Assembly: GCA_964640085.1 (NCBI GenBank)
Contig: CAZXFA010000001.1
Coordinates: 62,001 to 126,000 of the forward strand
DNA: 64,000 nucleotides
Reading direction: 5' to 3'
Source: CAZXFA01 sp964640085
GTDB taxonomy: Bacteria > Actinomycetota > UBA4738 > HRBIN12
In this document: piece by piece, positions 39,005-47,533 of the stretch
Position numbering within the stretch: the first letter of the stretch is position 1
Layout: each line of letters opens with the position of its first letter
Position numbers and translations under genes: made by a program
Notes under the pieces: model-generated
What the model was told of the DNA's origin: nothing
The model's input: the letters and a program-made list of their open reading frames with translations, nothing else
The model's database searches: none

Positions 39005-41738
39005 GTCGCATCACCTCACCCAGGTCGGCACGACGCGCGCGCACCCCCGTGAGCCAACCGCCGACGAGCGTCGCCAGGGCGAGCGCCGGAGCGAGCCACG
39101 CGACGACCGAGAGCGGGAGGACGGTGAGGGGCGGGGGTGGGACCACCTCGAGCGGGTCGAGCAGCGGGATCGTCAGGCGCGCCGCGACCACCCCGAGGAC
39201 GGCGCCCGCGACGTACGCGGCCGCCAGGAGCGCGCCGAGCTCGGCCGCGACCGCGCGCACGTGCCCGCGCCCGTCCATCCCCATCCTGAGCGACAGGCCG
39301 TAGGTGACGATCTGCGACCGCTGCCGTGCCTGCAGGTACATCAGGGTCGCCACGATGACCAGGAGCGCCGCCGCGAGGCCGAGACCGTTCATCACCAGGA
39401 ACGTGTCGATCACGGCCGAGATGTAGGGGATGTCCTTCACCTCGTCGGTCGTGAGCACCAGATCGGGGAGGTATGGGAGCGTCGCGAGCGCCTCGCGCGC
39501 GGCGTCGGGCGTGGCCCGGATCCAGAGCTCGGTCGTGGTGTCGGACGCGTCCAACGGGTTCGGGGTGCCTCCGAGGGCGGCCAACAACCGCTGTTCGTCC
39601 GCGATCACCAGGGGGCGGAGCGACGACATCCCCGGGAAGGCCTCCGCGTGACCGACGACCGCGATCGGGATCGTCTGCGTGCCCACCGTGATCGTCGAGG
39701 GATCCGGACCGTTCCACGCCGCCAGGATCACGCGGACCTCGGGGGTCCCGCCGCCGAGGAGCCGGCCGGTGAGCTCCTCCAGCGGGACCTCGGAGAACGA
39801 GGGGTCCCAGAAGGCGGCGTCTGCGAACGTCGCCGCATCGATGGTCAGCAGGTCGAAGGGCACGTCATCGCGGAAGGTTCCCGCCTGGAACGCCCGGCTC
39901 ACACGCGTGAACGGCTCGCCGATCCGCTCGGGGACCACGTTCCCGTAGTCGATCCTGGCCTGCACAGCACTCCCGACGTACACGGCCGCCTTCGCATCGA
40001 CCGTCGCCCGGACCGAACGCGTGAGGGCCTGCGCCTCGACGAACAGGCCGAGGCACAGCCCCGCGGCGGAGGTCACGAGGAGGGTCAGCCCGGCGGTACC
40101 TGCCAGCCGATGGATTGCGAGGAACGGGGCGGGTGACAGGCGGCCGCTCCGCCGCCGGAGCGCCACGAGCGCGAGCGTGAAGCCTCTGGCGACGATCGAG
40201 ACGAACCCCGCGAGGAAGAGCACCGGGAACAACAGCAGGAGCGGGCTCGGACGCTTCGAGATCGAGGACGGATCCTCGAGCAGCGCTCCGCCCGAGCGGA
40301 GCCGATCGAGCACGACCAGCGCCAGGGCGGCGATCCCCAGCTCCCACGGAACGCGGGAGAGCACGCCCAGCCGCGCCCGATGGTGCTCGGAGTGTCGGAG
40401 GAAGGACACCGCCGCGACCAGCCCGTTCACGAGCACGGCGGCCAGGGCGGCGAGCGTACCGGCCAGGACGGCCTCCTGGAGGGCGCCGGCGTCGATCCTC
40501 CCCTCGGGTCCCAACGTGCGGACCACGACGAACGCGACGCCGAACCCGGTCACCGCACCGATGACCGCGGGCAGGAGCGATTCGAGCGCGGCCCGGGTGG
40601 CGATCGTTCCCGGGCCGGTCCCACGGGCGTTCAGCAGCGCGGCCTCGACCCGGCGCGCCGACATCGCGAACGCGCCCGCCGAGGCGACGACGACGAGCGC
40701 CACCAGCAGCCCGGCCACGCGGAGGAGCCCCGCCGGGCCCTCGACCGTGGTCATGCGACGTTGGACGTCGGTCGCGACGTCGTCGATGCGGGTCGTGAAC
40801 GTCGGATCGAACTGGGACCGACAGAAGCTCACGTAGCAGCTGTGGAACGCCTCGCCGGGCGCGGTCCCCGGCCGCGTTCGTTCGTTCAACCGGTCGGCGA
40901 GATCCGCGATCCCCCGGGCCTCCACCAGGGTCACGTCCCGCGCGAGTGGCGCCTGCCACGCATACCAGGCGCGGCCGATCCCGAGCTCGTCGGACATCTG
41001 GAGGAACTCGGCCCGCTCGACGATCAGGGGCTGGGGAGGCGGAGGACAGTTGCTGCAGTACAGCACCAGTTCGTCGTACCAGGGGTTCCAGTAGCCGGAG
41101 ATCCTCCCTCGGTACAGGCCGCGGAAGACGCCCCGCACGGTCAGAGGCTCTGAGGCCTGCCGGTCGCTCGAGAGGACGATGCGGTCCCCCGGCGCGATGT
41201 CGAGCGCGTCGGCCACCAGGTCCGGCACCCACACGCCGCCCGAGCCCGAGCCGGCGACCACCTCGACGTGGGCGTCGACGCCCTCGCCCGTGAACAGCCG
41301 GATCTCCCGCGTGTTCCGGGGTGCGTCCGCCCGAGCGACGTGGAGCTGAGGTCCGAGGATCGACGCGACCGCCCGATCGAGCAGCGGGCTCGACCCGGTG
41401 AGGCGCCGGAACGCCTCGTCCGCCACCGTGACCGGCTCGCCGAGCCCGGTGCCGGACGGGGGCGGGAGGCTGTCCGACCGATGGGTCAGCCCGGCTCCGA
41501 AACGCGTGACGGTGGCGTCGGCGATGCGGCTCCGAACCAGGCCGCTCGCCGTCGCGGACAGGAACATCGGGTGGGCCGCCGCCGTAGCGGCGAGCAGGAG
41601 GGCCCCCACCGCGAGCGCGATCAGGAGCCCCGGATAGCGGAGCAGGATCAGCGGCGCGTGGGTCCACAGCGGGTTCGCGCCCCCCGTTCCGGTGGAAGCC
41701 TTCAGCCGGCCGTCCTTTCCGTCCTGCGTCCGAGCCAC
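38994..41738 (-). CDS. Large FtsX/MacB-like ABC permease
   Basis: The 914-residue protein has one N-terminal membrane helix (LLIALAVGALLLAATAAAH), a long extracytoplasmic region (about 60-330), helices near 340-560, a second external region (about 565-770) and a C-terminal FtsX-type block with LAAALLVIVATLMYL, LGALLAAAYVAGAVLGVVAARL and a last helix. The duplicated FtsX core matches the two ATPase domains of its partner. Such transporters usually act on periplasmic substrates or enzymes. The gene starts with an ATG at 41738. A 19-bp palindrome lies about 75-93 bp upstream. Confidence 0.82.
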   Translation of the reverse strand: MARTQDGKDGRLKASTGTGGANPLWTHAPLILLRYPGLLIALAVGALLLAATAAAHPMFLSATASGLVRSRIADATVTRFGAGLTHRSDSLPPPSGTGLGEPVTVADEAFRRLTGSSPLLDRAVASILGPQLHVARADAPRNTREIRLFTGEGVDAHVEVVAGSGSGGVWVPDLVADALDIAPGDRIVLSSDRQASEPLTVRGVFRGLYRGRISGYWNPWYDELVLYCSNCPPPPQPLIVERAEFLQMSDELGIGRAWYAWQAPLARDVTLVEARGIADLADRLNERTRPGTAPGEAFHSCYVSFCRSQFDPTFTTRIDDVATDVQRRMTTVEGPAGLLRVAGLLVALVVVASAGAFAMSARRVEAALLNARGTGPGTIATRAALESLLPAVIGAVTGFGVAFVVVRTLGPEGRIDAGALQEAVLAGTLAALAAVLVNGLVAAVSFLRHSEHHRARLGVLSRVPWELGIAALALVVLDRLRSGGALLEDPSSISKRPSPLLLLFPVLFLAGFVSIVARGFTLALVALRRRSGRLSPAPFLAIHRLAGTAGLTLLVTSAAGLCLGLFVEAQALTRSVRATVDAKAAVYVGSAVQARIDYGNVVPERIGEPFTRVSRAFQAGTFRDDVPFDLLTIDAATFADAAFWDPSFSEVPLEELTGRLLGGGTPEVRVILAAWNGPDPSTITVGTQTIPIAVVGHAEAFPGMSSLRPLVIADEQRLLAALGGTPNPLDASDTTTELWIRATPDAAREALATLPYLPDLVLTTDEVKDIPYISAVIDTFLVMNGLGLAAALLVIVATLMYLQARQRSQIVTYGLSLRMGMDGRGHVRAVAAELGALLAAAYVAGAVLGVVAARLTIPLLDPLEVVPPPPLTVLPLSVVAWLAPALALATLVGGWLTGVRARRADLGEVMRLAD

Positions 41739-41812
41739 TACTTTCTACGTCGCCGGCCGCTTCCCTCGCTCGCGATGACGTGCGCGAGTGGATTGAGCCC
41801 TGGCCAGGCGGC

Positions 41813-41831
41813 TCGACGCCGTCGGCGTCGA
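41813..41831. repeat. 19-bp palindrome, candidate operator of the ABC operon
   Basis: Arms TCGACGCCG and CGGCGTCGA match perfectly around one T. The site is about 75 bp upstream of the minus-strand permease start, where an operator would lie. Confidence 0.45.
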
Positions 41832-41946
41832 TCGGTGACCTCTACCGGATCGACCGCTTCGCCGTCCCGCGAGGCCGACCTCTTGGCCTAGTCCGGACGA
41901 TGGGTGCATCCGTAGGCCAACGGAGGTAGAGCACATCACCTGCCGT

Positions 41947-41973
41947 CCCCATACTGGATTCCGCCAGATGGGG
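41947..41973. other. Stable hairpin
   Basis: CCCCAT and CTGG (one unpaired A between them) pair with CCAG and ATGGGG around a 6-nt loop. On the plus strand it is followed at once by CTACAGGAGGAGC. It could be an RNA element in the leader of the gene at 42122 or a terminator without T-tract. Confidence 0.4.
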
Positions 41974-42121
41974 CTACAGGAGGAGCGTTAGGGGACGAGC
42001 ACGACACCGTCCGGGGGGCGCCGGATCGTCGAGTTGCGTCCCACGTCCTCGCGATCGGCCGAGGGCAGGTCGATCAGGTGCATCGCCCGCTACCGCAGAT
42101 CGAGCCAGAAGGAGCGATGTG

Positions 42122-42364
42122 ATGCTTGGCAGGTTCACCGCGAACATCCGTGTTGGTTTCTCCTCGATCACCCGCCTGACCGCCGGGAAGGTGGCGGTCG
42201 GCGCGGTCGTCGCCGCCTCCCTCGTGACTCCCCAGGGATGGAGGCTGCTCGTCACCATCGCAGCCCTCGCTCTGCTGTTCGCCGCTGCTGGCGCGTTCCT
42301 GGGGATCGACCTCGAGGCGCAGAGGAAGGGGGCGAGGACGGATGTCTTCTCTGATCGGTCGTAG
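42122..42364 (+). CDS. Small membrane protein, unknown
   Basis: The 80-residue protein has two hydrophobic stretches, TAGKVAVGAVVAASLV (about 20-35) and LLVTIAALALLFAAAGAFLGI (about 43-63), then a charged tail. The ATG at 42122 follows AGAAGGAG at 7 nt; a GTG directly before it is in frame too. It overlaps the following TadG-like gene by 23 nt and is probably co-expressed. I considered an Flp-like pilin, but the Gly-x4-Glu processing site is missing. Confidence 0.6.
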   Translation: MLGRFTANIRVGFSSITRLTAGKVAVGAVVAASLVTPQGWRLLVTIAALALLFAAAGAFLGIDLEAQRKGARTDVFSDRS

Positions 42365-43439
42365 GTTCCGTAGGCTCCGGGAGGACGAGGGCGGCGCGGT
42401 CCTGCTGGTCGTCGCGCTCACTCTGGCGGCCCTGGTCGGGATGCTCGCCCTCGTGTTCGACCTGGGGTCGTTGGTGTCGACGCGCAGGACCGCGGTCAAG
42501 GCGGCGGATGCCGCGGCCTTGGCGGCAGCGCAGTCCTGTTTCGATGGGGACTCGGCCGGAGCGCCGGTCGTGGCCGAACGGATCGGCCTGGCCAACATGG
42601 AGGACTCCGGCACGAGCCTCTCGGGGACAACCTCCACGATCGTCGCGCAGGAAGGCTGTGGGACGAACAGGGACTACGGGTACGTGACCGTCAGGGTCTC
42701 CACCGATCAGGACCTGTACTTCTCCCCGATCTTCGGCATCGGCTCGCACGGCGTCGCCGCTGAGGCCACGGCGGCGTGGGGCATGGTGGTCGGGCCGCCC
42801 GTGCCGGTCATGGCCTCCATCGGCGGGCCGAATGAGTTCTCGTCGTGCGACACCCCCCAGTCCACCCCGGGCGGGACGTGCTACATGCTGATGGACAACG
42901 ACCAGAATGAAGGGGGTCAATTCGGATACCTGAGCCTGACGAACTGGTATCCGGTGGGGACCGACCCGCTGACGATGGACTGCAACTCCGCGGGCGGCAC
43001 CAACCTCATCCGCGATCAGATCGCCGGGGTCAACATGCCGAGCTACGTCTACGGTGCCCCTGCTTGGTCGTGCAAGGTGCCCGGCGAGAGCGCCCAGACC
43101 TGGCCGACCCTGTCGGGGCTGACTCGCTGGTTCCCGTTGACCAACCCGGCCGTGACCGAACCGTCCGGCAAGTTCTACTACGTGCAAGGCTTCGCGCAGG
43201 CCACGGTCGTCAGCGTCGAGCAGAAGAGCTGGAGCGACGTCGCCACCGATCCGGACAGCGGGGATGGGAGCGGCAACGAGGCTCCGCCCTCGATCGACAC
43301 GACGCAGCAGACCTGCGGCAACGGCATCCTGGTCCCCCCGAATGGCAGCTACTCCTGCATCGGGCTGACGTGGCACACGTCCTTGATGCCCACGCCCGGC
43401 GACACGGCGATCGCTGAGGGGGTGCACCTGATCGAGTAG
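42342..43439 (+). CDS. TadG-like (TadE/G family) secreted or pilus-associated protein
   Basis: The 365-residue protein starts with a TadG-type N-terminus: a charged RLREDEGGAVLL, then a membrane helix (LLVVALTLAALVGMLALVFDLGSLV) and RRTAVKAADAAALAAAQSC. The remaining about 300 residues are extracytoplasmic, with many Gly/Ser/Thr and several cysteines (for example CDTPQSTPGGTC). TadE/G proteins are minor pilins or assembly factors of Flp pili. No tadA, B, C or Flp pilin gene is in the window, so it may be an orphan. ATG at 42342 with AGGAAGGGGG upstream. Confidence 0.7.
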   Translation: MSSLIGRRFRRLREDEGGAVLLVVALTLAALVGMLALVFDLGSLVSTRRTAVKAADAAALAAAQSCFDGDSAGAPVVAERIGLANMEDSGTSLSGTTSTIVAQEGCGTNRDYGYVTVRVSTDQDLYFSPIFGIGSHGVAAEATAAWGMVVGPPVPVMASIGGPNEFSSCDTPQSTPGGTCYMLMDNDQNEGGQFGYLSLTNWYPVGTDPLTMDCNSAGGTNLIRDQIAGVNMPSYVYGAPAWSCKVPGESAQTWPTLSGLTRWFPLTNPAVTEPSGKFYYVQGFAQATVVSVEQKSWSDVATDPDSGDGSGNEAPPSIDTTQQTCGNGILVPPNGSYSCIGLTWHTSLMPTPGDTAIAEGVHLIE

Positions 43440-43553
43440 GGTCAGCCAGGCGCCCGGTCAACGTCGTCCTGGCGAGACCGGCATCCTGCGGATGGCTCGT
43501 GACCTGAGGACCCGGCGGCGTTGGGGACACCGCCCGGCTGGACAGGAGGGACC

Positions 43554-43898
43554 ATGTCGAGATACTCACTCATCGAAGATGAGAAGGGGAACTACCGGTA
43601 CGGGTACGAACGGTTCGAGGAGCAGGAGACGCCCCCCGAGCCCGACGACCAGAAGTCGACGCTGCGGGCGCTCATGCGCGACGCGGACGCGGCGGACAGG
43701 CGGATGACGCTGGACGAGTTGAAGGCGAGGATCACCGCCATCCTGCCGGGGGCCACCTTCGAGGTGGACGACCTCGGCCAGATCCTCATCCGCAGCAGCT
43801 TCCGGGTGCACATCGACTCCGAGGCGTTGGCGGAGATCCTGCGTCGGAAGGCGCGCGATCACGTTCCGCCCAAGAAGGGTCGGTTCCGGAGGAACTGA
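43554..43898 (+). CDS. Hypothetical protein
   Basis: The 114-residue soluble protein is acidic in its first half (YSLIEDEKGNYRYGYERFEEQ) and then has DELKARITAILPGATFEVDDLGQILIRSSF, a compact alpha/beta-looking segment. It ends in a basic KKGRFRRN. GGAGGGACC precedes the ATG at 43554. It follows the TadG-like gene by 114 nt. No family is recognised. Confidence 0.6.
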   Translation: MSRYSLIEDEKGNYRYGYERFEEQETPPEPDDQKSTLRALMRDADAADRRMTLDELKARITAILPGATFEVDDLGQILIRSSFRVHIDSEALAEILRRKARDHVPPKKGRFRRN

Positions 43899-43953
43899 CC
43901 CTGCGGGCCGAACCGGACGAGAACGGCCGCGCTCGCGCGCGTCGTTCCCTTCC

Positions 43954-44568
43954 TCAGCTGCCGTGGGCCGAGTTGGCGCTCGCGTGCGCGGGCCCGTTGG
44001 CGTTGCCGTTACCCTGCGCTCCGGCCTGCCCGGGCGCCGCGTGCGAGTGTGGGCCACCTGGCTGCCCGTTCCCGTTGCCCGGCTTGCCGTCCGGCCACTT
44101 CGCCTCGAACTTCTCCCGCAGCCACAGCTCGTGCTGGTGGTGGCGGAGCCAGTTCTGGCCGAGGTGGGCGAGCGCGTTCCGCAGCCCGCGGTTCGCGTGA
44201 TCCTCGCAGTTCGTGAGCACGGAGCGGATCCCCTGGACGCCGTGGCTCGTCTGGCCTCCGTCCAGCGCCTCGATCAGCGTGCCGAACGCGTCCACGATGA
44301 CCACGTCTGCCAGGTCCGCGTCGCCGAGCAGGTCGGCGCCGCACCTCTTGGCGAAGGCATCGAAGTACTGCCCGATGTCCGCCCCGTCCTCCGGATCGAC
44401 CGTCTGCGGGACGAGCGGGTCGGTCGCCCCGGTGAGGGCCTCCTCCGCGCCCCATGGCGGCCCGGAGCTGGTGCGGGCGATAGCGGTGCCTACGCCGGCA
44501 AGCAGGAGTGCCGAGGCCGCCACCGCCACGACCCTACGACCGCGGTGGCGGGTGTGGGTCTCGCTCAT
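43954..44568 (-). CDS. Secreted protein with low-complexity Gly/Asn/His tail
   Basis: The 204-residue product has a signal peptide (RRVVAVAASALLLAGVGTAIA, cleavage about residue 32). A central helical region (about 60-150) holds two cysteines and ends NWLRHHQHELWLREKFEAKW. The tail from about 160 is built of Gly, Asn, Pro, Ala and His. The ATG at 44568 has no ribosome binding site but a CATACT box 8 nt upstream. I do not recognise a family. It is divergent from hemE. Confidence 0.6.
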   Translation of the reverse strand: MSETHTRHRGRRVVAVAASALLLAGVGTAIARTSSGPPWGAEEALTGATDPLVPQTVDPEDGADIGQYFDAFAKRCGADLLGDADLADVVIVDAFGTLIEALDGGQTSHGVQGIRSVLTNCEDHANRGLRNALAHLGQNWLRHHQHELWLREKFEAKWPDGKPGNGNGQPGGPHSHAAPGQAGAQGNGNANGPAHASANSAHGS

Positions 44569-44622
44569 GACGGCAAGTATGCTCGGCCGCGCCCGGTGGC
44601 GGAAGGACCCGTCCGGCCGTTT

Positions 44623-44727
44623 CGCCCGCTCTGGGCGGGGGACCGACCTTCGGCCGGGAAGGGTCCCTTGGGTGGTGCCACCCGGGGGAGGCGGGTCTCG
44701 GCCGTGCGGTTGCCTGACCGGGCAACC
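44623..44727. other. Run of four GC-rich hairpins between divergent promoters
   Basis: Consecutive inverted repeats are CGCCC/GGGCG (44623-44637), GGGACC/GGTCCC (44638-44667), GGGTGG/CCACCC (44670-44683) and GGTTGCC/GGCAACC (44708-44727). The region lies between the minus-strand secreted protein and hemE. If hemE is leaderless, the hairpins are not in its mRNA. I could not match it to a known riboswitch. Confidence 0.45.
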
Positions 44728-44763
44728 CGGCTTCGATGATGAGAGGGGCTCGGACAGGGCCCG

Positions 44764-44769
44764 TATCCT
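44764..44769 (+). promoter_or_regulatory. Probable -10 box (TATCCT) of hemE, leaderless
   Basis: TATCCT precedes the hemE GTG by 7 nt. The 11-nt string CCGTATCCTGG recurs identically at the cgoX promoter (49682-49692), suggesting shared control of the two heme genes. Confidence 0.55.
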
Positions 44770-44776
44770 GGGCCTC

Positions 44777-45799
44777 GTGACCGACCGCTTCCTGCGCGCG
44801 CTCCGGATCGAGCCCGTGGACCGCACCCCTGTCTGGTTCATGCGCCAGGCCGGGAGGTACCTGCCCGAGTACCGGGACCTGCGCGGCGAGCGTGACATCC
44901 TCGAGACCTGCCGCCACGCCGACCTCGCGGTCGAGATCTCGCTCCAGCCGCTCCGGAGGATGCCGCTCGACGCCGCGATCGTGTTCAGCGACATCATGGT
45001 GCCCCTGGCGGCGATCGGGATCCCCGTGCGGGTCGCGCCGGGGACCGGTCCGCTCGTGGACGCGCCGATCCTCGGACCGGCCGACCTCGCCCGTCTCCGC
45101 CCGCTCGAGCCCGAGGCGGACGAGCCGGCGCTGCTCGAAACGATCCGTCTCCTGCGCAAGGAAGTCGATGTGCCGGTGATCGGATTCTCGGGGGCCCCGT
45201 TCACGCTGGCGAGCTATCTCGTCGAGGGCGGCCCCTCCCGACATCACACGAGGACGAAGGGGCTGATGCACGGGCGACCGGAGGTATGGGCCGGCCTGAT
45301 GGAGGCGCTCGGGCAGATCGCTGTCGCCCACGCTCGCGCACAGATCGCGGCGGGGGCCCAGGCCGTACAGTTCTTCGACTCGTGGGTCGGAGCGCTCGAC
45401 CCGGACGACTACGAGCGACACGTGCTGCCCTGGATGGCTCAGCTCCTGAACGGGATCGAGGCGCCGACGATTCACTTCGGCGTGGGGACCGGGGAGCTCC
45501 TTCCCCTGATGCGCCGGGCGGGCGGCGACGCGATCGGCGTGGATCACCGCGTGCCGCTGGACGCCGCGTGGGAGCGGGTCGGAGCCGACCGCGCGATCCA
45601 GGGCAACCTCGACCCGGCGGTGTGTACCGCGCCGTGGGACGCGGTGGAACGTAAGGCGGTTCGCGTGCTCGACCGCGCCGCCATGCGGGACGGGCATGTG
45701 TTCAACCTCGGCCACGGCGTCCCGCCCGACACCCCGGTGGGCAACCTGCAGCGCCTCGTAGTGCTGGTCCACGAGCGGACCGAGCGGACCCGGCCGTGA
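44777..45799 (+). CDS. hemE: Uroporphyrinogen decarboxylase
   Basis: The 340-residue TIM-barrel enzyme removes four carboxyls from uroporphyrinogen III to give coproporphyrinogen III. It has the N-terminal signature TPVWFMRQAGRYLPEYR, DAAIVFSDIMVPLAAIG with the catalytic Asp, and the GFSGAPFTLASYLVEG motif, ending GHGVPPDTPVGNLQRLV. GTG at 44777 with a -10 box 7 nt upstream. Its stop overlaps the ferrochelatase start by 4 nt. It is the first gene of hemE-cpfC-chdC. Confidence 0.96.
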   Translation: MTDRFLRALRIEPVDRTPVWFMRQAGRYLPEYRDLRGERDILETCRHADLAVEISLQPLRRMPLDAAIVFSDIMVPLAAIGIPVRVAPGTGPLVDAPILGPADLARLRPLEPEADEPALLETIRLLRKEVDVPVIGFSGAPFTLASYLVEGGPSRHHTRTKGLMHGRPEVWAGLMEALGQIAVAHARAQIAAGAQAVQFFDSWVGALDPDDYERHVLPWMAQLLNGIEAPTIHFGVGTGELLPLMRRAGGDAIGVDHRVPLDAAWERVGADRAIQGNLDPAVCTAPWDAVERKAVRVLDRAAMRDGHVFNLGHGVPPDTPVGNLQRLVVLVHERTERTRP

Positions 45800-46755
45800 C
45801 CCCGATCGGCGTGCTGGTGATGGCGTACGGGACCGCGAGCGGTCCCGACGACGTCGAGCGTTACTACACCGACGTCCGCGGCGGGCGGCCGCCGACCCCA
45901 GAGCACCTCATGGAGCTGAGAGAACGGTACGCGGCGATCGGGAACCGCTTCCCCCTCACGGAGATCACGCGGCAGCAGGCCGAAGGGGTCGTCCGCGAGC
46001 TCAACGCGGGTGCGGCCGATGAGGAGAGCTTCCGCTCGTACGTGGGGATGAAGCACTCGCCACCGTTCATCCCAGAGGCAGTGGAGCGGATGCGTGCCGA
46101 CGGGATCGGGCGCGCGGTCGCGATCGTGATGGCTCCGCACTGGTCGGGGATGTCGGTCGAGACCTACCACGAGCGGGTGCGCCGCGCGGTCGGCGACGGT
46201 CCGCCCGCGTTCGCCTTCGTCCGGAGCTACCACGACCACCCGGCGTTCATCGGGTTCCTGGCCGCGCGCGTCGCCCACGCGCTCGCGACGCTCGGGCCCG
46301 CCGAGCGCGAGCGCGCCGCGGTGGTCTTCTCGGCGCATTCGCTGCCGGTCCGCGCGTTCGAGGATGGCTCGCTCCGCTGCAAGCACTGCACCGCGTGCGA
46401 GGGCTCGTGCCGGTACGCGGACGGGCTGCGGGAGACGGCCGACCTGGTGGCGGCGGAGCTCAGCCTGCCGCACCATACGATCGCCTGGCAGAGCGCCGGG
46501 CGCACGACGGACCCGTGGTGGGGTCCGCCGATCGAGGACGTGGTGGTCGAGCTGGGGGAAGCCGGTCACCCGGCGGTGGTGGTGTGTTCGGCGGGGTTCG
46601 TCGCGGACCACCTCGAGACGCTGTACGACCTGGACGTCGAGCTGCGCGAGAAGGCGGAGGACGCGGGGATCCATCTCGTGCGGACCGGGATGCCGAACGC
46701 CGACCCCGCGTTCGCGCGGGTCCTGGCCCAGGTCGTGCGAGAGCACCTGTCGTGA
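45796..46755 (+). CDS. cpfC: Coproporphyrin III ferrochelatase
   Basis: The 319-residue chelatase (HemH in older naming) inserts iron into coproporphyrin III. It starts GVLVMAYGTASGPDDVERYYTDVRGGRPP and has the metal-binding histidine in VFSAHSLPVRA. The C-terminal VCSAGFVADHLETLYDLDVE carries the catalytic Glu region. Four cysteines in CKHCTACEGSC (about residues 195-205) fit the [2Fe-2S] cluster known in actinobacterial ferrochelatases. The neighbouring chdC argues for coproporphyrin rather than protoporphyrin as substrate. GTG start, 4-nt overlap with hemE. Confidence 0.93.
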   Translation: MTPIGVLVMAYGTASGPDDVERYYTDVRGGRPPTPEHLMELRERYAAIGNRFPLTEITRQQAEGVVRELNAGAADEESFRSYVGMKHSPPFIPEAVERMRADGIGRAVAIVMAPHWSGMSVETYHERVRRAVGDGPPAFAFVRSYHDHPAFIGFLAARVAHALATLGPAERERAAVVFSAHSLPVRAFEDGSLRCKHCTACEGSCRYADGLRETADLVAAELSLPHHTIAWQSAGRTTDPWWGPPIEDVVVELGEAGHPAVVVCSAGFVADHLETLYDLDVELREKAEDAGIHLVRTGMPNADPAFARVLAQVVREHLS

Positions 46756-46808
46756 GCGCCGTCTCCCCGGTATCGTCGTCGGGCACCGATCTGATCGGAG
46801 CACGTGCG

Positions 46809-47468
46809 ATGAGCGAGACGGTCTACGCCCTGTACCCCTGCTTCCGGGCGTCGAGCGGGTTCCGCGACCTGGACCCGGACGACGCGGCGCAGGAGGTCGA
46901 GAACCTGTTCAAGGCCTGGGAGGAGGTCTCGGTCCGCGGCATCTACTCGACGAAGGGGTTCCGGGCGGACACCGACCTGATGCTCTGGCTCGTGGGGCCG
47001 ACGCCCGGCGCCCTCCAGGACGCCATGGTCGGGTTCGGTCGCACCCACGCCGGACGCGAGCTCGAGATCGTCTGGACGTTCATGGGTGTCGTCAAGCCGG
47101 CCGAGTTCACCGCCGACCACGCGCCGGCGTTCGTCAAGGGCGAGACGCCGCGGCGGTACCTGTGCGCCTACCCGTTCGTCCGCACACCCGACTGGTACCT
47201 GCTCCCGCCGGAGGAGCGGGCGGCGATGCTCCGCGAGCACGGCGAGATCGGGCGGGAGTTCCCCGACGTGCTGGCCAACACCACGAGCGCGTTCGGGCTG
47301 AACGACTGGGAGTGGATCCTGGCGTTCGAGGCGGACGAGCTCGACCGGATCGTGGACTGCATCCGCCGGCTGCGCGGGGCGGAGGCGCGCCGGTTCACGA
47401 AGGAGGAGGTCCCGTTCGTGACCGGGATCCGCAAGGACGTCCGCTCGGCCTTCGCCGATCTGATGTAG
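46809..47468 (+). CDS. chdC: Coproheme decarboxylase (HemQ)
   Basis: The 219-residue chlorite-dismutase-fold enzyme decarboxylates coproheme to heme b using peroxide, the last step of the coproporphyrin route. It matches actinobacterial ChdC: YALYPCFRASSGF, a catalytic Tyr in YLCAYPFVRTPDWYLLP, the probable heme-ligand His in MLREHGEIGREFPDVLANT, and SAFGLNDWEWILAFEADELDRIVDCIRRLR with VPFVTG at the end. ATG at 46809, 53 nt after cpfC and probably in the same operon. Confidence 0.94.
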   Translation: MSETVYALYPCFRASSGFRDLDPDDAAQEVENLFKAWEEVSVRGIYSTKGFRADTDLMLWLVGPTPGALQDAMVGFGRTHAGRELEIVWTFMGVVKPAEFTADHAPAFVKGETPRRYLCAYPFVRTPDWYLLPPEERAAMLREHGEIGREFPDVLANTTSAFGLNDWEWILAFEADELDRIVDCIRRLRGAEARRFTKEEVPFVTGIRKDVRSAFADLM

Positions 47469-47477
47469 CCCTCGGCT

Positions 47478-47495
47478 CCGCGCCCGTTGGCGCGG
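47478..47495. terminator. Hairpin after chdC, possible terminator
   Basis: CCGCGCC and GGCGCGG pair around CGTT, 10 nt after the chdC stop. There is no T-tract; GATAAT, the presumed -10 of the next gene, follows directly. Confidence 0.4.
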
Positions 47496-47501
47496 GATAA
47501 T
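47496..47501 (+). promoter_or_regulatory. Probable -10 box (GATAAT) of the small basic protein gene
   Basis: GATAAT lies 33 nt before the GTG at 47534, which has a GGAGGG ribosome binding site, so this gene has a conventional leader. The -35 region would fall inside the chdC hairpin. Confidence 0.45.
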
Positions 47502-47533
47502 GGGCGGCAGACCCGTGGACGGAGGGCCAGATC

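Larger units (their letters stand above)
41739..42121. other. 383-bp gene-poor region
   Basis: I see no convincing gene between the permease start and the next plus-strand gene. The region has a 19-bp palindrome (41813-41831), a long hairpin (41947-41973) followed by ACAGGAGGAGCG with no start codon after it, and finally AGAAGGAGCG as ribosome binding site of the ATG at 42122. Confidence 0.6.

Noticed and set aside
41745..41939. A 64-codon minus-strand frame upstream of the permease gene.
   Set aside because: Arg/Ser/His-rich without ribosome binding site or hydrophobic pattern; it also covers the 19-bp palindrome. Treated as chance.
44638..44727. A SAM-type or cobalamin riboswitch.
   Set aside because: Stem strings such as GGCAACC are suggestive, but the conserved cores of these classes are not complete on either strand.
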